From Pirellulales bacterium (lineage in GTDB: Bacteria > Planctomycetota > Planctomycetia > Pirellulales > DATAWG01), in NCBI GenBank assembly GCA_036267355.1, contig DATAWG010000003.1, forward strand, positions 62,001-126,000: DNA of 64,000 nucleotides, given 5' to 3'. This document shows positions 8,892 through 18,987 of the stretch, in pieces. Below the pieces are notes generated by a model. The model made no database searches. It was not told where the DNA came from and saw only the letters and a program-made list of their open reading frames with translations. The position numbers and the translations under genes are program-made. Position 1 is the first letter of the stretch. Every line of letters starts with the position of its first letter.

Positions 8892-8980
8892 CGTAGCAGG
8901 CAAGTTCCGTGTGCCGTCTGCGCTTCGCGGCGGGTTGCGCACAGAGCGGGGCAGACGGCACACGGAGTGTGCCTGCTACG
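8892..8980. repeat. Dispersed palindromic repeat, copy 4
   Basis: A single palindrome of the 3719-4280 family. The left arm begins CGTAGCAGGCAAGTTCCGTG and the right arm ends GTGTGCCTGCTACG. One position block in the left arm (AAGTT for CACACT) has drifted. It fills most of the 8740-9061 gap, which holds no other feature. Confidence 0.85.
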
Positions 8981-9061
8981 ATTGAGCCGTCGCCGCGCGT
9001 CGCAAAGATTTCGCATGTTCGTTTCTTACCAAAGTCCACCTCCGAGAATTGCGGGGTAAGA

Positions 9062-9451
9062 ATGACTCTGGTTCAATTCGATCGCGGGGCATTGGTGCTG
9101 CCCCCGAAAGCGGTGTTGGATTTCTTGGCGAAACTGGATTCTCACGAACCCGGCGGCCCCGAGCGCCGCAGTTCCAGACGAAAAAATGCCGTGCTGGAGG
9201 TCGCAGTCGTGCCGGTCGGCGAGGATCTGAAGCAAAACGACGAATGTTTCCTCGCAATTTCCAAAGATATTTCGGCCTCGGGAATGTCTCTCATCCATAC
9301 CCGAGCCATCACCTCGGGCAGCGTCGTGGTGGAGCTTTCCAACCGCGACAATCACTCGCTGCAACTGTTGGCCTGTGTGATCCGTTGCCAGGCGATCCAT
9401 CGCTTCTACGAAATCGGCCTGCGGTTCATCACCCGCCTGGCAGGCAATTAG
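9062..9451 (+). CDS. PilZ-domain protein (probable c-di-GMP effector)
   Basis: A small 129-residue protein that looks like a stand-alone PilZ domain. The c-di-GMP-binding signature appears in two parts: an RxxxR cluster in [10 protein letters not shown] and a D-x-S-x-x-G loop in DISASGMSL, followed by beta strands ending YEIGLRF. It would bind cyclic di-GMP and pass the signal to an unknown partner, possibly motility or surface functions. The ATG at 9062 is preferred; the frame is open upstream only because it runs through the palindromic repeat. It is followed closely by mscL. Confidence 0.75.
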   Translation: MTLVQFDRGALVLPPKAVLDFLAKLDSHEPGGPERRSSRRKNAVLEVAVVPVGEDLKQNDECFLAISKDISASGMSLIHTRAITSGSVVVELSNRDNHSLQLLACVIRCQAIHRFYEIGLRFITRLAGN

Positions 9452-9513
9452 GTCTCTCGCCCTCCGCTCGAAACCGCGACACCCCGCCGTCAATTCAACA
9501 TAAGGACGCAAGC

Positions 9514-9930
9514 ATGGGAATGATCAAAGAGTTCAAAGAATTTGCCATGAAAGGCAACGTGGTCGACATGGCGGTCGGAATCGTCATCGGAGCCGCGTTT
9601 GGCAAGATCGTCACGTCGTTTGTCAGCGACGTGATCATGCCGCCGCTTGGGCTGCTATTGGGGCACGTCGATTTCTCCGGTCTGATGCTCACCTTGCGCG
9701 AAGCGCACGACAAGACGCCGGCCGTCATGTTGCGCTACGGCCTGTTCATCAACACGATCGTCGATTTTACGATCGTGGCGTTCGCCGTGTTCATCGTCAT
9801 CAAGCAGGTGAACCGGCTGAAGCGCAGCGACGCCCCGCCGCCGCCATCAACGAAGGACTGCCCCTTCTGCCAGGAAAAGATTCCGGTGAAAGCGACCCGC
9901 TGCGGCCATTGCACGAGCGAGCTACGCTAG
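9514..9930 (+). CDS. mscL: Large-conductance mechanosensitive channel with zinc-ribbon tail
   Basis: A 138-residue MscL, a pentameric inner-membrane channel that opens under membrane tension to release solutes after osmotic downshock. It has the N-terminal amphipathic helix ([13 protein letters not shown]), TM1 ([18 protein letters not shown]), a periplasmic loop and TM2 ([17 protein letters not shown]). The C-terminus carries a CPFC...CGHC zinc-ribbon-like module instead of the simple charged helix of E. coli MscL; this tail is known in many MscL homologues. TAAGGA at 9501-9506 is a good ribosome site seven bases before the ATG. Confidence 0.94.
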   Translation: MGMIKEFKEFAMKGNVVDMAVGIVIGAAFGKIVTSFVSDVIMPPLGLLLGHVDFSGLMLTLREAHDKTPAVMLRYGLFINTIVDFTIVAFAVFIVIKQVNRLKRSDAPPPPSTKDCPFCQEKIPVKATRCGHCTSELR

Positions 9931-10155
9931 GGGCGAGGGGGGGCTAGGGACGAGGGGCTAGGGGCGAGAGGCGAGAGGCGAGAGGCGAGGGACGAGAGGC
10001 GAGATGCGAGAGGCGAGTAAGGGAGCGGGGCATCGGTCGGCGCTAAAGATCGCTGGCTTGACATTCGCGGCGGGTAAATTTGGCGGACAATCGCTTGCAG
10101 CGCGTCGTTCTCACTCGTCCCTCGTCCCTCGTCCCTCGCCCCTTCTCGGCTCGCC
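9931..10155. repeat. Polypurine GAGGCGAG runs between mscL and actP
   Basis: Short purine-rich units (GGGCGAGG, GAGGCGA) repeat through about 9931-10020. Complementary CTCGTCC units lie at 10116-10150, overlapping the 3' end of the actP-like gene. The two sets could pair in a transcript. The unit type recurs at 1041-1110. Confidence 0.6.
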
Positions 10156-12081
10156 CCTTCCTGCCGTCATCAGCGACACCACCACCAGCGTCAGGAACCC
10201 GAGGGGCACGGTGACCAGCGCCGGTTGCGAAAAGGGAATGAACGACAGCTTCGGATCGATGTGGTACACGTCTTTGTAGCAATCCGCCGACAATAGAATC
10301 CACGCCAGCGACGACACGAGTCCGACTGTGATCGCCGCGGCAATTCCTTTCGCGGTCGTCCGTCTCCAGAAAAGCAGCATCACCAGCGCGGGCAAGTTGG
10401 CCGAAGCCGCAATGTTGAACGCCCAGCCGACGAGAAACGCCACGTTGAAATTCTTGAACAGAATGCCGAGCACCATCGCCAGAATGCCCAGGGCGATCGC
10501 CGCGAATTTGCCATAGAGCACTTGCTTGTGGTCGTCCATCTTGACACGGAACAGGTTCGCCATCAGATCATGGGCGACCGCTCCCGCCCCGGCCATGATC
10601 AAGCCCGAGACCGTGCCGAGCACGGTGGTAAAGGCGATCGCCGAGATCACGGCAAATAGCGTGTTCGAGAACGAGCGGGCCAACAGCGGCGCCGCCATGT
10701 TGGCGTCGGTCGGATCGAGCGCGCCGGAGGTCATGGCCCCCAGGCCGAGAATCAACGTGAGCACATAAAACACGCCGATCGCTCCGATGCCGACGATTGT
10801 CGATTTCCGCGCGCTGTCCTGATCTTTCACCGTGTAGTAGCGGATCAGGATGTGCGGCAATCCCGCCGTGCCGCAGAACAGGGCCAGCATCAGCGAGAGG
10901 AAATTGAGCTTCTTGGACAGATCGTTCGAGCGGACGCCGGCGAATTTCGCCGATGCGCCGGGCGTCAGCAGATCGGAGCCCTTGCGAGGCGATTGATAGT
11001 AAACGGTGGTGATGTGCCCGTCCGCATCTTCGATCGCTTCCTTCGGCCAGGTGACAATGGTCGAATCGCCGAGCGTCGTGAGAAAGGCCGTGGGACTGAG
11101 CGGACCCGTGCTCGACTTATCGCCGGGCAAGGCCGAAATCGTTCCGACCGAATGCAAGTCGTTTTCGGGCGACTGCGGCAGGCCATTGACGAGCGTCTGG
11201 CCGTCTTTACTGCTCACCGTCTGAGCCAGGGCAAGCTGGTTCCAATCCGCCGGCGTCCATTGCGCCATGTCGACCGGCAGTTTTCCGACGAAATCTTTCG
11301 GCGCCGACGCGACGGCACGGTAGGTTAGCACCCGGTCCGTTGGCGTTTGAATTCGCACATAGGGTTTTGCTTTCCACTCTCCCGATGGCGCGATGAGCCG
11401 CGAGCCGGCCGGCACATGCTCGGCCGCCGTCGTTCCCGGCGGCAGCGGCGCGGCGGGAGCCACGGATAGGCCGCGATTCAAGATCATCACCACCAGCACG
11501 AAGCAAAAAATCACCAGCAGCGAACCCTTGATGAACTGCACCCACGTGGTCGAAACCATCCCTGCCGTCACGACGATCAGCGTCACGGTCACGCCGACAA
11601 TCAACACGCCCGACCAATGCGGCAAGCCCAACAGCGGCGTCACCAGTGCCCCCGCTCCGACCATCTGCGGAATCAGGTAGAAGATCGACACCACGAGGGT
11701 CGAGATCGCGGCCGTGAGCTTGATGCCGGGCGAATCGAAGGCCGAATCGAGCGCGTCGGCAAACGTGAATTTGCCCAATCGCTTGATCGGCTCGGCAATC
11801 ACGAATAGGGCGACGATCCAGCCGGCGAGAAAACCGATCGAATACAGAAACCCGTCGTAGCCCGAGAACGCGATCATCCCGCAGATGCCGAGAAACGACG
11901 CGGCCGACAGATAATCGCCGGCGAACGCCACGCCGTTCACGGCCCAATGAATTCCGCCGTGAGCCGCGTAATACCCGCGCGATGATCGGGCGCGGCGCCC
12001 CAAATAAAACGACAATCCCAACACCACCGCCACGAAGAACAGAAAAATGCCGATGGCGATGGGCGATGTCGTGTAAAGCAT
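10111..12081 (-). CDS. actP: Sodium:solute symporter, acetate permease ActP-like
   Basis: A 656-residue SSS-family symporter with about 13 predicted membrane helices. The N-terminus (SFYLGRRARSSRGYYAAHGG, then NGVAFAGDYLSAASFLGICG) and the segment GLPHILIRYYTVKD match the ActP/acetate-glycolate permease branch. It is about 100 residues longer than E. coli ActP because of a soluble, non-cytoplasmic loop of about 150 residues near the middle (around 210-370). The last 15 or so residues (GRGEPRRGEGRGTRDE) are encoded by a polypurine intergenic repeat, so the original stop was probably lost. It lies 60 bases after a DUF485 gene, the usual partner, supporting a carboxylate uptake operon. Confidence 0.85.
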   Translation of the reverse strand: MLYTTSPIAIGIFLFFVAVVLGLSFYLGRRARSSRGYYAAHGGIHWAVNGVAFAGDYLSAASFLGICGMIAFSGYDGFLYSIGFLAGWIVALFVIAEPIKRLGKFTFADALDSAFDSPGIKLTAAISTLVVSIFYLIPQMVGAGALVTPLLGLPHWSGVLIVGVTVTLIVVTAGMVSTTWVQFIKGSLLVIFCFVLVVMILNRGLSVAPAAPLPPGTTAAEHVPAGSRLIAPSGEWKAKPYVRIQTPTDRVLTYRAVASAPKDFVGKLPVDMAQWTPADWNQLALAQTVSSKDGQTLVNGLPQSPENDLHSVGTISALPGDKSSTGPLSPTAFLTTLGDSTIVTWPKEAIEDADGHITTVYYQSPRKGSDLLTPGASAKFAGVRSNDLSKKLNFLSLMLALFCGTAGLPHILIRYYTVKDQDSARKSTIVGIGAIGVFYVLTLILGLGAMTSGALDPTDANMAAPLLARSFSNTLFAVISAIAFTTVLGTVSGLIMAGAGAVAHDLMANLFRVKMDDHKQVLYGKFAAIALGILAMVLGILFKNFNVAFLVGWAFNIAASANLPALVMLLFWRRTTAKGIAAAITVGLVSSLAWILLSADCYKDVYHIDPKLSFIPFSQPALVTVPLGFLTLVVVSLMTAGRGEPRRGEGRGTRDE

Positions 12082-12141
12082 AGATCGTTCAAATGCCTAA
12101 TGACGGAGCTCGAATGAATGCCCAGAATCGCGATCGCCGCA

Positions 12142-12408
12142 TCAGTGCGGCGAATCGGGCGATTTGGAGACAAGCGAATAGATAAACGCCAGCACCAGCG
12201 CGGCGACGATCAGGCCGATCCCATAAACGATCGCCAAATTCAAGCCGGCGATCGCGGTCGGCTTCGCCATTTGATCGGGCGCGAACGCCGCCAGGATCAT
12301 GAAGCCCACGTACAGCGCCACGTAGACCGCGAAGAGAACGAGGCCCCAGCGCGCATTGTGGCGGTCGATGGGCGTTTGCACGGCCGGTGCGTGGCTCGGT
12401 TGCGACAT
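12142..12408 (-). CDS. DUF485 small membrane protein
   Basis: An 88-residue protein with two membrane helices (WGLVLFAVYVALYVGFMIL and AIVYGIGLIVAALVLAFIY). This is the DUF485 (YjcH-like) family, which typically precedes actP-type symporters and is thought to be an accessory subunit. A GGGGTGA ribosome site lies about five bases before the ATG. The symporter gene starts 60 bases downstream on the same strand. Confidence 0.85.
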   Translation of the reverse strand: MSQPSHAPAVQTPIDRHNARWGLVLFAVYVALYVGFMILAAFAPDQMAKPTAIAGLNLAIVYGIGLIVAALVLAFIYSLVSKSPDSPH

Positions 12409-12630
12409 CTTTCACCCCTACGAGACGTCGCTTGCAGATGAGAAGCCGAAGCGGCAAGCGAATTTGAACATCCTAGCCACGCTGGCGAGGGCCTGCAAGC
12501 ATTTTTCCGCTGCAAGGGCCGTCCATCGGCGATTGGTCGGCAGCGCCGCCGCAGAGGGCCTACAACCGCGAAATCTTCACCCGTTTTTTCGCGTTTTCGC
12601 GTCTTTCGTGGTTAATTCCGGCTTGTGGTT

Positions 12631-13971
12631 CTACGCGTCGGCCAGCCGCAGCAGGGCGTATTTTCGCTTGCCGGAGCGGAGCACGATGACGGTTTCGCTC
12701 GCCAAGTCTTGCCGCGTCAGCGAGCGGTCGAGGCCCTCGACACGGCGGTTGTTCACGTAGGCCCCCCCTTGCTCGACCGTTCGCCGCGCATCGCCCTTGC
12801 TCTTGGCCAGCCCAGACTCGACGATCGCGTCGATGATGCTCAAGCCGGCCCCGTCGATCCGCGAGCGCGGCAAGAGCTTGCTCGGCACATCGGCAAATAT
12901 CTCGGTCAATTGGGCGTCGCTCAGTTGATCGATCTCGGCGCCGAACAAGATTTCGGTCGCCCGCCGCGCGGCCGCCAAGCCCGATTCGCCGTGGATCAGC
13001 CGCGTCAGCTCCTCGGCCAGGCGGCGCTGGCTTTCGCGGGCCTCGGGTTTGGCCCCCCTGGCCGCGTCGAGCGCTTCGATTTCTTCTCGCGATAGCTCGG
13101 TAAGCGTTCGCAGGCAACGGCCGGCATCGGCGTCGTCGACGGTCACCCAGTATTGATAGAACTGATAGGGGCTGGTGCGAGCTGCGGAGAGCCAGATCGC
13201 TCCGCTTTCGGTTTTGCCCATCTTCGACCCGTCGGTCTTGGTCAGCAGCGGCCAGATGAGCCCGTAAAGTTGCGTGGCAGCGGATTGCGATTGCGCTGCA
13301 ACCAGCTGCGCCGCCGATTCCAGCGAACGGAGCCGCCGGGCCAAATCGATGCCGGCCGTGATGTTGCCCCACTGATCGCTGCCGCCGGCCTGCAACTGGC
13401 AACCGAAATGCTCGTTCAAATAAACGAAATCGTAGGCCTGCAACAGCATGTAGCTGAATTCGGTGTACGACAGGCCGATGTCGGTCCGCTCGAGCCGCGA
13501 CTTCACCGAATCCTTGGCCAGCATCACATTCACCGGAAAATGCTTTCCCACGTCGCGCAAGAATTCGAGAAAGCTGAAGCGGCTCATCCAATCGTAGTTG
13601 TTCACGAGCCGGGCCGGATTCGCGGCGGAATCGAAATCGAGCACGGATCGCATTTGCGACTCCATGCCTGCGACGTTCGCCCGCAGCAATTCTTCCGAGA
13701 GCAGCTTTCGCTCCTCGCTCTTTCCGCTGGGATCGCCGATCATGCCCGTGGCCCCGCCCACCAGCACGATTGGCCGATGCCCGGCCCGCTGAAATCGCCG
13801 CAGCATGATGAGGCCCATCAAGCTGCCGACGTGCAAGCTATCGGCCGTGGGGTCGAAGCCGACATACAGCGCCCGCGGCTCGGCGGCCAACCAACCGGGC
13901 AGCCCGGCGTCGTCGGTCGTCTGCTGAATCAGCCCACGCCACTTCAGATCATCAAAAATATCGAGCGTCAT
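12631..13971 (-). CDS. tyrS: Tyrosyl-tRNA synthetase
   Basis: A 446-residue class I synthetase charging tRNA-Tyr. The HIGH-like motif is HVGS (47-50), the tyrosine-binding stretch includes LLQAYDF and GGSDQWGNI, and the KMSKS-like motif is KMGKT (250-254), a variant usual in the TyrS group that includes E. coli. A C-terminal S4 RNA-binding domain (GGAYVNNRRVEGLDR) is present. An Ala/Gln/Ser-rich insertion lies around 218-234. It follows ispD on the minus strand across a palindromic repeat. Confidence 0.94.
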   Translation of the reverse strand: MTLDIFDDLKWRGLIQQTTDDAGLPGWLAAEPRALYVGFDPTADSLHVGSLMGLIMLRRFQRAGHRPIVLVGGATGMIGDPSGKSEERKLLSEELLRANVAGMESQMRSVLDFDSAANPARLVNNYDWMSRFSFLEFLRDVGKHFPVNVMLAKDSVKSRLERTDIGLSYTEFSYMLLQAYDFVYLNEHFGCQLQAGGSDQWGNITAGIDLARRLRSLESAAQLVAAQSQSAATQLYGLIWPLLTKTDGSKMGKTESGAIWLSAARTSPYQFYQYWVTVDDADAGRCLRTLTELSREEIEALDAARGAKPEARESQRRLAEELTRLIHGESGLAAARRATEILFGAEIDQLSDAQLTEIFADVPSKLLPRSRIDGAGLSIIDAIVESGLAKSKGDARRTVEQGGAYVNNRRVEGLDRSLTRQDLASETVIVLRSGKRKYALLRLADA

Positions 13972-13996
13972 GCGTTTGAAAAATTTGGTTCTTGTA

Positions 13997-14067
13997 ACCG
14001 GCGGCTAGCGCCTCGCCGCTAACGAGTTGGCTCGGCGATTGTTAGCGGCAAGGCGCTAGCCGCCGGT
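13997..14067. repeat. GCTAGCGCC palindrome, copy 1 (tyrS-ispD gap)
   Basis: 27-base arms (13997-14023 and 14041-14067) match with one mismatch. The left arm starts ACCGGCGGCTAGCGCC. Copies are also at 17061-17131 and 23731-23785. It occupies the spacer between ispD and tyrS and may act as a processing or attenuation hairpin in the shared transcript. Confidence 0.85.
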
Positions 14068-14113
14068 GATTTGACGACTCGCAATCCCTCAGCCGCGCCG
14101 TTGCCTTCCGCCG

Positions 14114-14854
14114 TCAGCGCCACATGTCGTCGTTGGCGAAGGGGTGGGCGGGGCCGTTGAATTTTGGCTTCGGCACCGCCGCCAGCGTTTTTTCCGCCAG
14201 CCGCAGGTCTTCGCGTGTCGTGATCTTCATGTTGATCGGCGAACCAGGAACAATCGTCACGGCGTGTCCGATCCGCTCGACGAGCTGGGCGTCGTCGGTG
14301 GCCTGAAAATCGCCCCGTTTGGCATATGCTTCCAACAGCAGTTCGCGGCCGAACACCTGCGGCGTTTGTGCTTCCCAAAGGTTGTCTCGCGAGACAGTCT
14401 CGGCGATCGTTCGGTCGGCGGCGACGCGCTTGAGCGTGCCCGACACCGGCACCGCGAGGATCGCGGCCCCGCTCTTCTCCGCCGCGGCAAACACTTCGTC
14501 GATCCATTCCTCCGCCAGGCAAGGCCGGGCGGCGTCGTGTACCGCGATGAAATCGACGTCGGGCTTCACCCGGGCCAACGCCCGCTCGATCGAATCGGTC
14601 CGCTGCTGGCCCCCTTCGACGACATCGATTCCCATGATGGCGACGTTGGCCCCGAACTTGAAATTGAAATCCTCGCGATCCTCGGCGCCGATGACGAGCA
14701 CGACCTGCTTGACATCGTCGCGATTCAGAAATTTCTCGGCCGAATGGAGCCAAACCGCCTTATTCGCCAGCGGCGCAAACGGCTTCTTATAGCTCTGGCT
14801 CTTGAACCGGCTGCTTGCGCCGGCGGCAGCAACAATAACGGCAAATTTGGCCAC
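14114..14854 (-). CDS. ispD: 2-C-methyl-D-erythritol 4-phosphate cytidylyltransferase
   Basis: A 246-residue nucleotidyltransferase of the MEP isoprenoid pathway, transferring CMP to methylerythritol phosphate. The N-terminal VAAAGASSRFK loop with downstream KKPF binds CTP; VHDAARPC and GSPINMKITTREDL are the conserved central and C-terminal segments. Length is normal. It sits between the acyl-CoA dehydrogenase and tyrS genes on the minus strand. A stretch of about 275 bases upstream holds no gene. Confidence 0.92.
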   Translation of the reverse strand: MAKFAVIVAAAGASSRFKSQSYKKPFAPLANKAVWLHSAEKFLNRDDVKQVVLVIGAEDREDFNFKFGANVAIMGIDVVEGGQQRTDSIERALARVKPDVDFIAVHDAARPCLAEEWIDEVFAAAEKSGAAILAVPVSGTLKRVAADRTIAETVSRDNLWEAQTPQVFGRELLLEAYAKRGDFQATDDAQLVERIGHAVTIVPGSPINMKITTREDLRLAEKTLAAVPKPKFNGPAHPFANDDMWR

Positions 14855-15128
14855 GGATACAAGCTCGAAAAGGCTGGACAGGTTCGACGTTTCAACGGGC
14901 GGTTTATTGTGCGATCTGGCGAAGCAATTGGCAAGGCGAGCGAGAAACCGCCCACTTTAGGCAGGTGGCAGGGACACTCGCCGCGACGCGACTTCGACCG
15001 ATCACGACGACTGGCCACGATGCCGCCGCGGCGCTCGCGCTGGCCGGCTGCGCTGGCCAGTGGCAGACGTTGGTGCGAGATGAAACCACGAAATACGCGA
15101 AACACACGAACGATGAAACCGGCTGCCG

Positions 15129-17051
15129 CTATTCGTATGGCATCAAGATTTCGTCGGGATGCAGGCCGGCGATCGATTGGAAACCGCCGCTGGCGATGTG
15201 TTCGCCGAGACAGGTTGCCGTGCGGAAATAGCGGTCGGTGGGTTCACGACCGGTGAACTTGCGCTCGAAATCCTGGCAGATGCAATCGGCCGCCTGGCGC
15301 ACGATCTCATCTTCGTGCCGGACTGCATACAGACTGGTGGCCAGCATCACGACCGCGTCTTGAATCCGCTGCGAGAGATGCGCTATGCGGCATTGCCGGT
15401 CGGCGAGCGCCAATTGGTGCTTGCGCAACACGCCGTCGATCACCAGCCGTGAGCGCTGCAAGATGTGGGCCGCGAATTCGGCATGGGCCCGCAGCGCCGA
15501 TGGCATCGGCGGAAGCGCTGGCGGCGACGGCCGGCGGAGCCGTTCGGCGGCCTGCCACCGCAAGTAGGGCGCGATTTCCGATCGCAGCGCCCATGCGTGC
15601 CGCGGATTGAATGGGTTCGGCTTGCGGATGTTGGCCGTGGCCAGCGCTTTGCCGATCGGCTCGAAGAACCGCTGGCCATGATGTTTCACCAGCGACTTGA
15701 AAAATGCCATGCCGAGCATCTCGCCTTCACCTTCGTAAATGCAGGGGGCCAGATACTCGTGCACGTTGTCGCCGAACATGTGCCCATGAAGGAAGGCCCG
15801 GCCGCCGTGCGTTTTCATGAACAGCTCGATGGCGGCTTCCTTCTGGGCTTCGCTGCCGAAGATTTTCGCCACGATGCATTCCATCTCGCCGCGATAGCCG
15901 GCATCGATCAGGCCGGAACACCACGCCACGAGCGCGTCGCAAGCGACGATCAATCCCGCCAGTCGGCCCATGCGGCGGCGCACCAATTCGCGCGTGGCAA
16001 TCGGCGCGCCGTAGGTTTTGCGGAACCGCGACCAGGGAATCATGCTCGCCAGCATCAGCCGCATTGTGCCGGCCGCATTCGCGCACAGGGCCACTCGCCC
16101 GAGATTCAAGCCGTGATAGGCGATCGTCAGGCCATCGCCGCGCGGCGGGGTGAGCAAGTTCGCGGCCGGCACGCGAAAGTCCTTGAACACGATCCCGTAG
16201 TTGTGGGCATGCTTCAGTGCATACAGCCCGTAGCGGCGCAATTGGAATTGGGCGTTTTCTTCCTGCGGCAAATCGACGATCACCACGGCCGGGCGATTTT
16301 CCACAAGGGCCACCAAACCGATCGTCCGCCCCGGTAGCACGTTGGTGATAAACAGTTTTTCACCGTTGACGACGAACGCATCACCGTCGAGCACCGCGCG
16401 GGTTCGCAGCGCCGTGAGATCGGAGCCAGCGCCAGGCTCGGTCAGCGCAAATGCCGAAAGACTTTTGCCGCTCGCCAAGCGCGGGAGAAAACGCTGCTTC
16501 TGCTCGGCATTGCCGAATGTGCGCACCGGATCGACCGCGCCAATGCAGCCATGCACCGACGCCAGTCCGGCCACCGTCGGATCCATCAGGGCCATTCGCG
16601 TCAGAAAGGGGGCGAAACTGGCAAACGGCGCCCCGGCTCCGCCGAATTGCCGATCGACCAACAAACCCCAATAGCCGGCGGCAGACAAATCGGCAATCGC
16701 GGCAGCGCTGATTTTCCGCTCGGCATCCAATAGCGTCGCCGCCGATCGATGGCGGCGCACGATGTCGAGCGATTGCTGCATCACGCGATCCGCGTCGGGC
16801 GATGCCGCGGGCGGCTTGGAAGCGAACAGCTCGACCGGCAGTTGCCGATCCCACACGGCTCGATGCACGGGGCTGTGCGCGGTTTGAAATCGCGCCGCAA
16901 ACAGCGACTCGACCTGGTCGTCGGCCTTGTCGATCGCGCCCGTGCGCCGCACCTCCTCATCGCTCTTGCCGCCGAGCTTGAGCGCCGTTTCGGCAAACGA
17001 CGGCTCGCCCGGCGAATGAGTCGCTTCGGTGTCAGCAGCTCGAGCGTTCAT
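15129..17051 (-). CDS. fadE: Acyl-CoA dehydrogenase, long-chain type with C-terminal extension
   Basis: A 640-residue FAD enzyme catalysing the first step of beta-oxidation. The core shows the substrate/FAD loop [12 protein letters not shown], the NGEKLFITN segment and a catalytic-base region [10 protein letters not shown] with the glutamate in YEG. The roughly 170 residues after the core resemble the extra domain of VLCAD/ACAD9-type enzymes. The ATG at 17051 is preferred over a GTG at 17063, which lies inside a palindromic repeat. It is last in the run fadB-fadA-ligase-dehydrogenase on the minus strand. The symbol is by analogy; the protein is not colinear with E. coli FadE. Confidence 0.85.
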   Translation of the reverse strand: MNARAADTEATHSPGEPSFAETALKLGGKSDEEVRRTGAIDKADDQVESLFAARFQTAHSPVHRAVWDRQLPVELFASKPPAASPDADRVMQQSLDIVRRHRSAATLLDAERKISAAAIADLSAAGYWGLLVDRQFGGAGAPFASFAPFLTRMALMDPTVAGLASVHGCIGAVDPVRTFGNAEQKQRFLPRLASGKSLSAFALTEPGAGSDLTALRTRAVLDGDAFVVNGEKLFITNVLPGRTIGLVALVENRPAVVIVDLPQEENAQFQLRRYGLYALKHAHNYGIVFKDFRVPAANLLTPPRGDGLTIAYHGLNLGRVALCANAAGTMRLMLASMIPWSRFRKTYGAPIATRELVRRRMGRLAGLIVACDALVAWCSGLIDAGYRGEMECIVAKIFGSEAQKEAAIELFMKTHGGRAFLHGHMFGDNVHEYLAPCIYEGEGEMLGMAFFKSLVKHHGQRFFEPIGKALATANIRKPNPFNPRHAWALRSEIAPYLRWQAAERLRRPSPPALPPMPSALRAHAEFAAHILQRSRLVIDGVLRKHQLALADRQCRIAHLSQRIQDAVVMLATSLYAVRHEDEIVRQAADCICQDFERKFTGREPTDRYFRTATCLGEHIASGGFQSIAGLHPDEILMPYE

Positions 17052-17060
17052 AAGACCTCG

Positions 17061-17131
17061 CACCGGCGGCTTGCGCCTTGCCGCTAACGAATATTACCCG
17101 CGTGTTAGCAGCAAGGCGCTAGCCGCCGGTG
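17061..17131. repeat. GCTAGCGCC palindrome, copy 2
   Basis: 28-base arms at 17061-17088 and 17104-17131 pair with two mismatches. The element ends 10 bases upstream of the dehydrogenase ATG and provides an in-frame GTG that is probably not a start. Confidence 0.85.
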
Positions 17132-17196
17132 TTTTGTCGCGCATTTCAGGCCTCCGCCTGACTCAGTTATTATAACGCGGCACGGAGTCGCCGCAT

Positions 17197-18870
17197 TCAT
17201 CCTGCATACAGCCGGTCGATCGTGTCGGCAAAATGTTCTTGGATCACGGCGCGGCGGAGCTTGAGGGTCGGCGTCAGTTCGCCGCGTTCGGCCGACAGCG
17301 CCCGATCCAATAGCGCGAACCGGCCGATTTGCTCATTTGCCGACAGGCAGGCCAACCGCTCGTCGATCCGCTGGCGGTAGATGGCATGCACGTCGGGATG
17401 GGCCAGCGCTTCGGCGGGCGAGAAGACGGCAATCCGCCGCGCGATGATTTCGGTTCGCAATGCATCCGGATTCGGCACGATCAGGGCCGACAGATAATTC
17501 CGCCCTTCGCCGAACACGACCACTTGCGCGATCAGCGGTTCGTCGGCCAGAAGCGATTCGATGGCCACCGGCGCAATGTTCTTGCCGCTGGCGGTGACGA
17601 TCAATTCCTTCTTGCGACCGGTGATCCAAAGATAGCCGGCGTCGTCGAGCCGGCCAAGATCGCCGGTGTGCAGCCAGCCGTCGCGGATCACGGCGGCGGT
17701 TTCCGTGGGCCGGCGCCAATAACCGAGCATGACCTGCGGCCCGCGGGTTTGAATTTCTCCGTCGTCGGCAATGCGCACTTCGATGCCCGGAATCGGCCGG
17801 CCGACGGAACCCATCCGGTCGGTGTCGGGACGCGCCACCGAGATGACGGGCGACGATTCGGTGAGTCCATAGCCTTGCACGAGCCGCACGCCGTGCCGCC
17901 AATAGAAATCGGCCGTGGCGACCGGCAACGCCGCGCCGCCGGAGCTGCAAAGCCGCAATCGGCCACCGAGCAATTCCGATAGCGAACTCGCGGAGTCTTT
18001 CGGCAACGATTCAAAATGCCGCCGCACTTTGTCGAAAAAATAGGGGACGCCGTTCAGCAGCGTCGGGTGCAGCGATTGGCAGTTGGCCAAAATCTTCTCG
18101 CGGCTTTCGGCCAGGGCCAACTGCGTGCCGCCGATGATCCACGTGTAAAGATCGCAAGTTCGGGCATAAATGTGCGAAAACGGAAGAAACGAGAGGCGCA
18201 GTTCGTCGGCCTGATTCGGGTATGCCGCCAGCATGCCGCGGGCATTGGTCACCAGATTCCTGTGGCTGAGCATGACGCCTTTCGGCTCGCCGGTCGTGCC
18301 CGAGGTGTAAAGGATGGTCGCGAGATCGTCGGGCTTGGTTTCGGTGAGCGCGGCGGCTTCGAGTTCGTCGGCAATGGCGCTTTCATCCGATTCGTCGTCC
18401 ATTAGCTTGGCCAGTGGAACGCATCGCGATTGCGCGTCGGCGGCGCGATCGAACGACACGCTGTGAAGAGCAATCGGCAGGGCGAGATTATCCGCTGCGA
18501 GCTTGGCGGCTTGCTCGGCGTCGGAAAGAAACACGCACCGCGCGTCGCAATCGCGAATTTGCCACGCGATCTGCGGACCCGAGAGCGCCGGGTGAATTGC
18601 CACATGCACGCCGCGCACGAGATGCACGGCCACATCCACCAGAATCCATTCGTAGCGATTCTCGCTTACTTGCACGACCCGATCGCCGGGCCGAATGCCG
18701 ATCTTCGAAGAGAGCGCGACGGCCAGGCGGCGAGCATCGCGAGCGATTTCGGCCCATGTCCGTGTCCACGACGGTGCGTCGCAGTGCGGAATAAGTAGCC
18801 CAGCGCGATCCGGCATCGCGGCGACAGTGTCGCGGAAAATCGAGACGAGAGTTTCGGTGGCGTCGGGCAT
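17197..18870 (-). CDS. fadD: Long-chain fatty acid-CoA ligase (AMP-binding)
   Basis: A 557-residue acyl-CoA synthetase that activates fatty acids with ATP and CoA. The AMP-binding P-loop YTSGTTGEPKG (188-198), the YGLTESSPV motif and the C-terminal hinge (LHTGDLGRLDDAGYLWITGR) with KELIVTASGKNIAP are clear. This is the FACS/FAA1-like subfamily. It lies between the thiolase and dehydrogenase genes, fitting a fatty-acid degradation operon. The ATG at 18870 is good for the family. Confidence 0.88.
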   Translation of the reverse strand: MPDATETLVSIFRDTVAAMPDRAGLLIPHCDAPSWTRTWAEIARDARRLAVALSSKIGIRPGDRVVQVSENRYEWILVDVAVHLVRGVHVAIHPALSGPQIAWQIRDCDARCVFLSDAEQAAKLAADNLALPIALHSVSFDRAADAQSRCVPLAKLMDDESDESAIADELEAAALTETKPDDLATILYTSGTTGEPKGVMLSHRNLVTNARGMLAAYPNQADELRLSFLPFSHIYARTCDLYTWIIGGTQLALAESREKILANCQSLHPTLLNGVPYFFDKVRRHFESLPKDSASSLSELLGGRLRLCSSGGAALPVATADFYWRHGVRLVQGYGLTESSPVISVARPDTDRMGSVGRPIPGIEVRIADDGEIQTRGPQVMLGYWRRPTETAAVIRDGWLHTGDLGRLDDAGYLWITGRKKELIVTASGKNIAPVAIESLLADEPLIAQVVVFGEGRNYLSALIVPNPDALRTEIIARRIAVFSPAEALAHPDVHAIYRQRIDERLACLSANEQIGRFALLDRALSAERGELTPTLKLRRAVIQEHFADTIDRLYAG

Positions 18871-18875
18871 CGTAG

Positions 18876-18896
18876 GTCAGGGCTTTCCAGCCTGAC
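18876..18896. repeat. Small hairpin GTCAGG/CCTGAC
   Basis: GTCAGG at 18876-18881 pairs with CCTGAC at 18891-18896, immediately upstream of the ligase ATG. A dispersed GCGAAACCGCAA module follows at about 18940. Role unknown. Confidence 0.4.
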
Positions 18897-18987
18897 AAGC
18901 ATTCGAGTTGAGCCAAATCAGCGGGCAGACGCGACGCGCGAAACCGCAAACGAGCCGCGGACCGCAGCGGGGGCGTCGCTCGGGCGA

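Noticed and set aside
8909-9061. 51-residue N-terminal extension of the PilZ protein
   Set aside because: It is translated palindromic repeat DNA. The ATG at 9062 gives a normal stand-alone PilZ domain.
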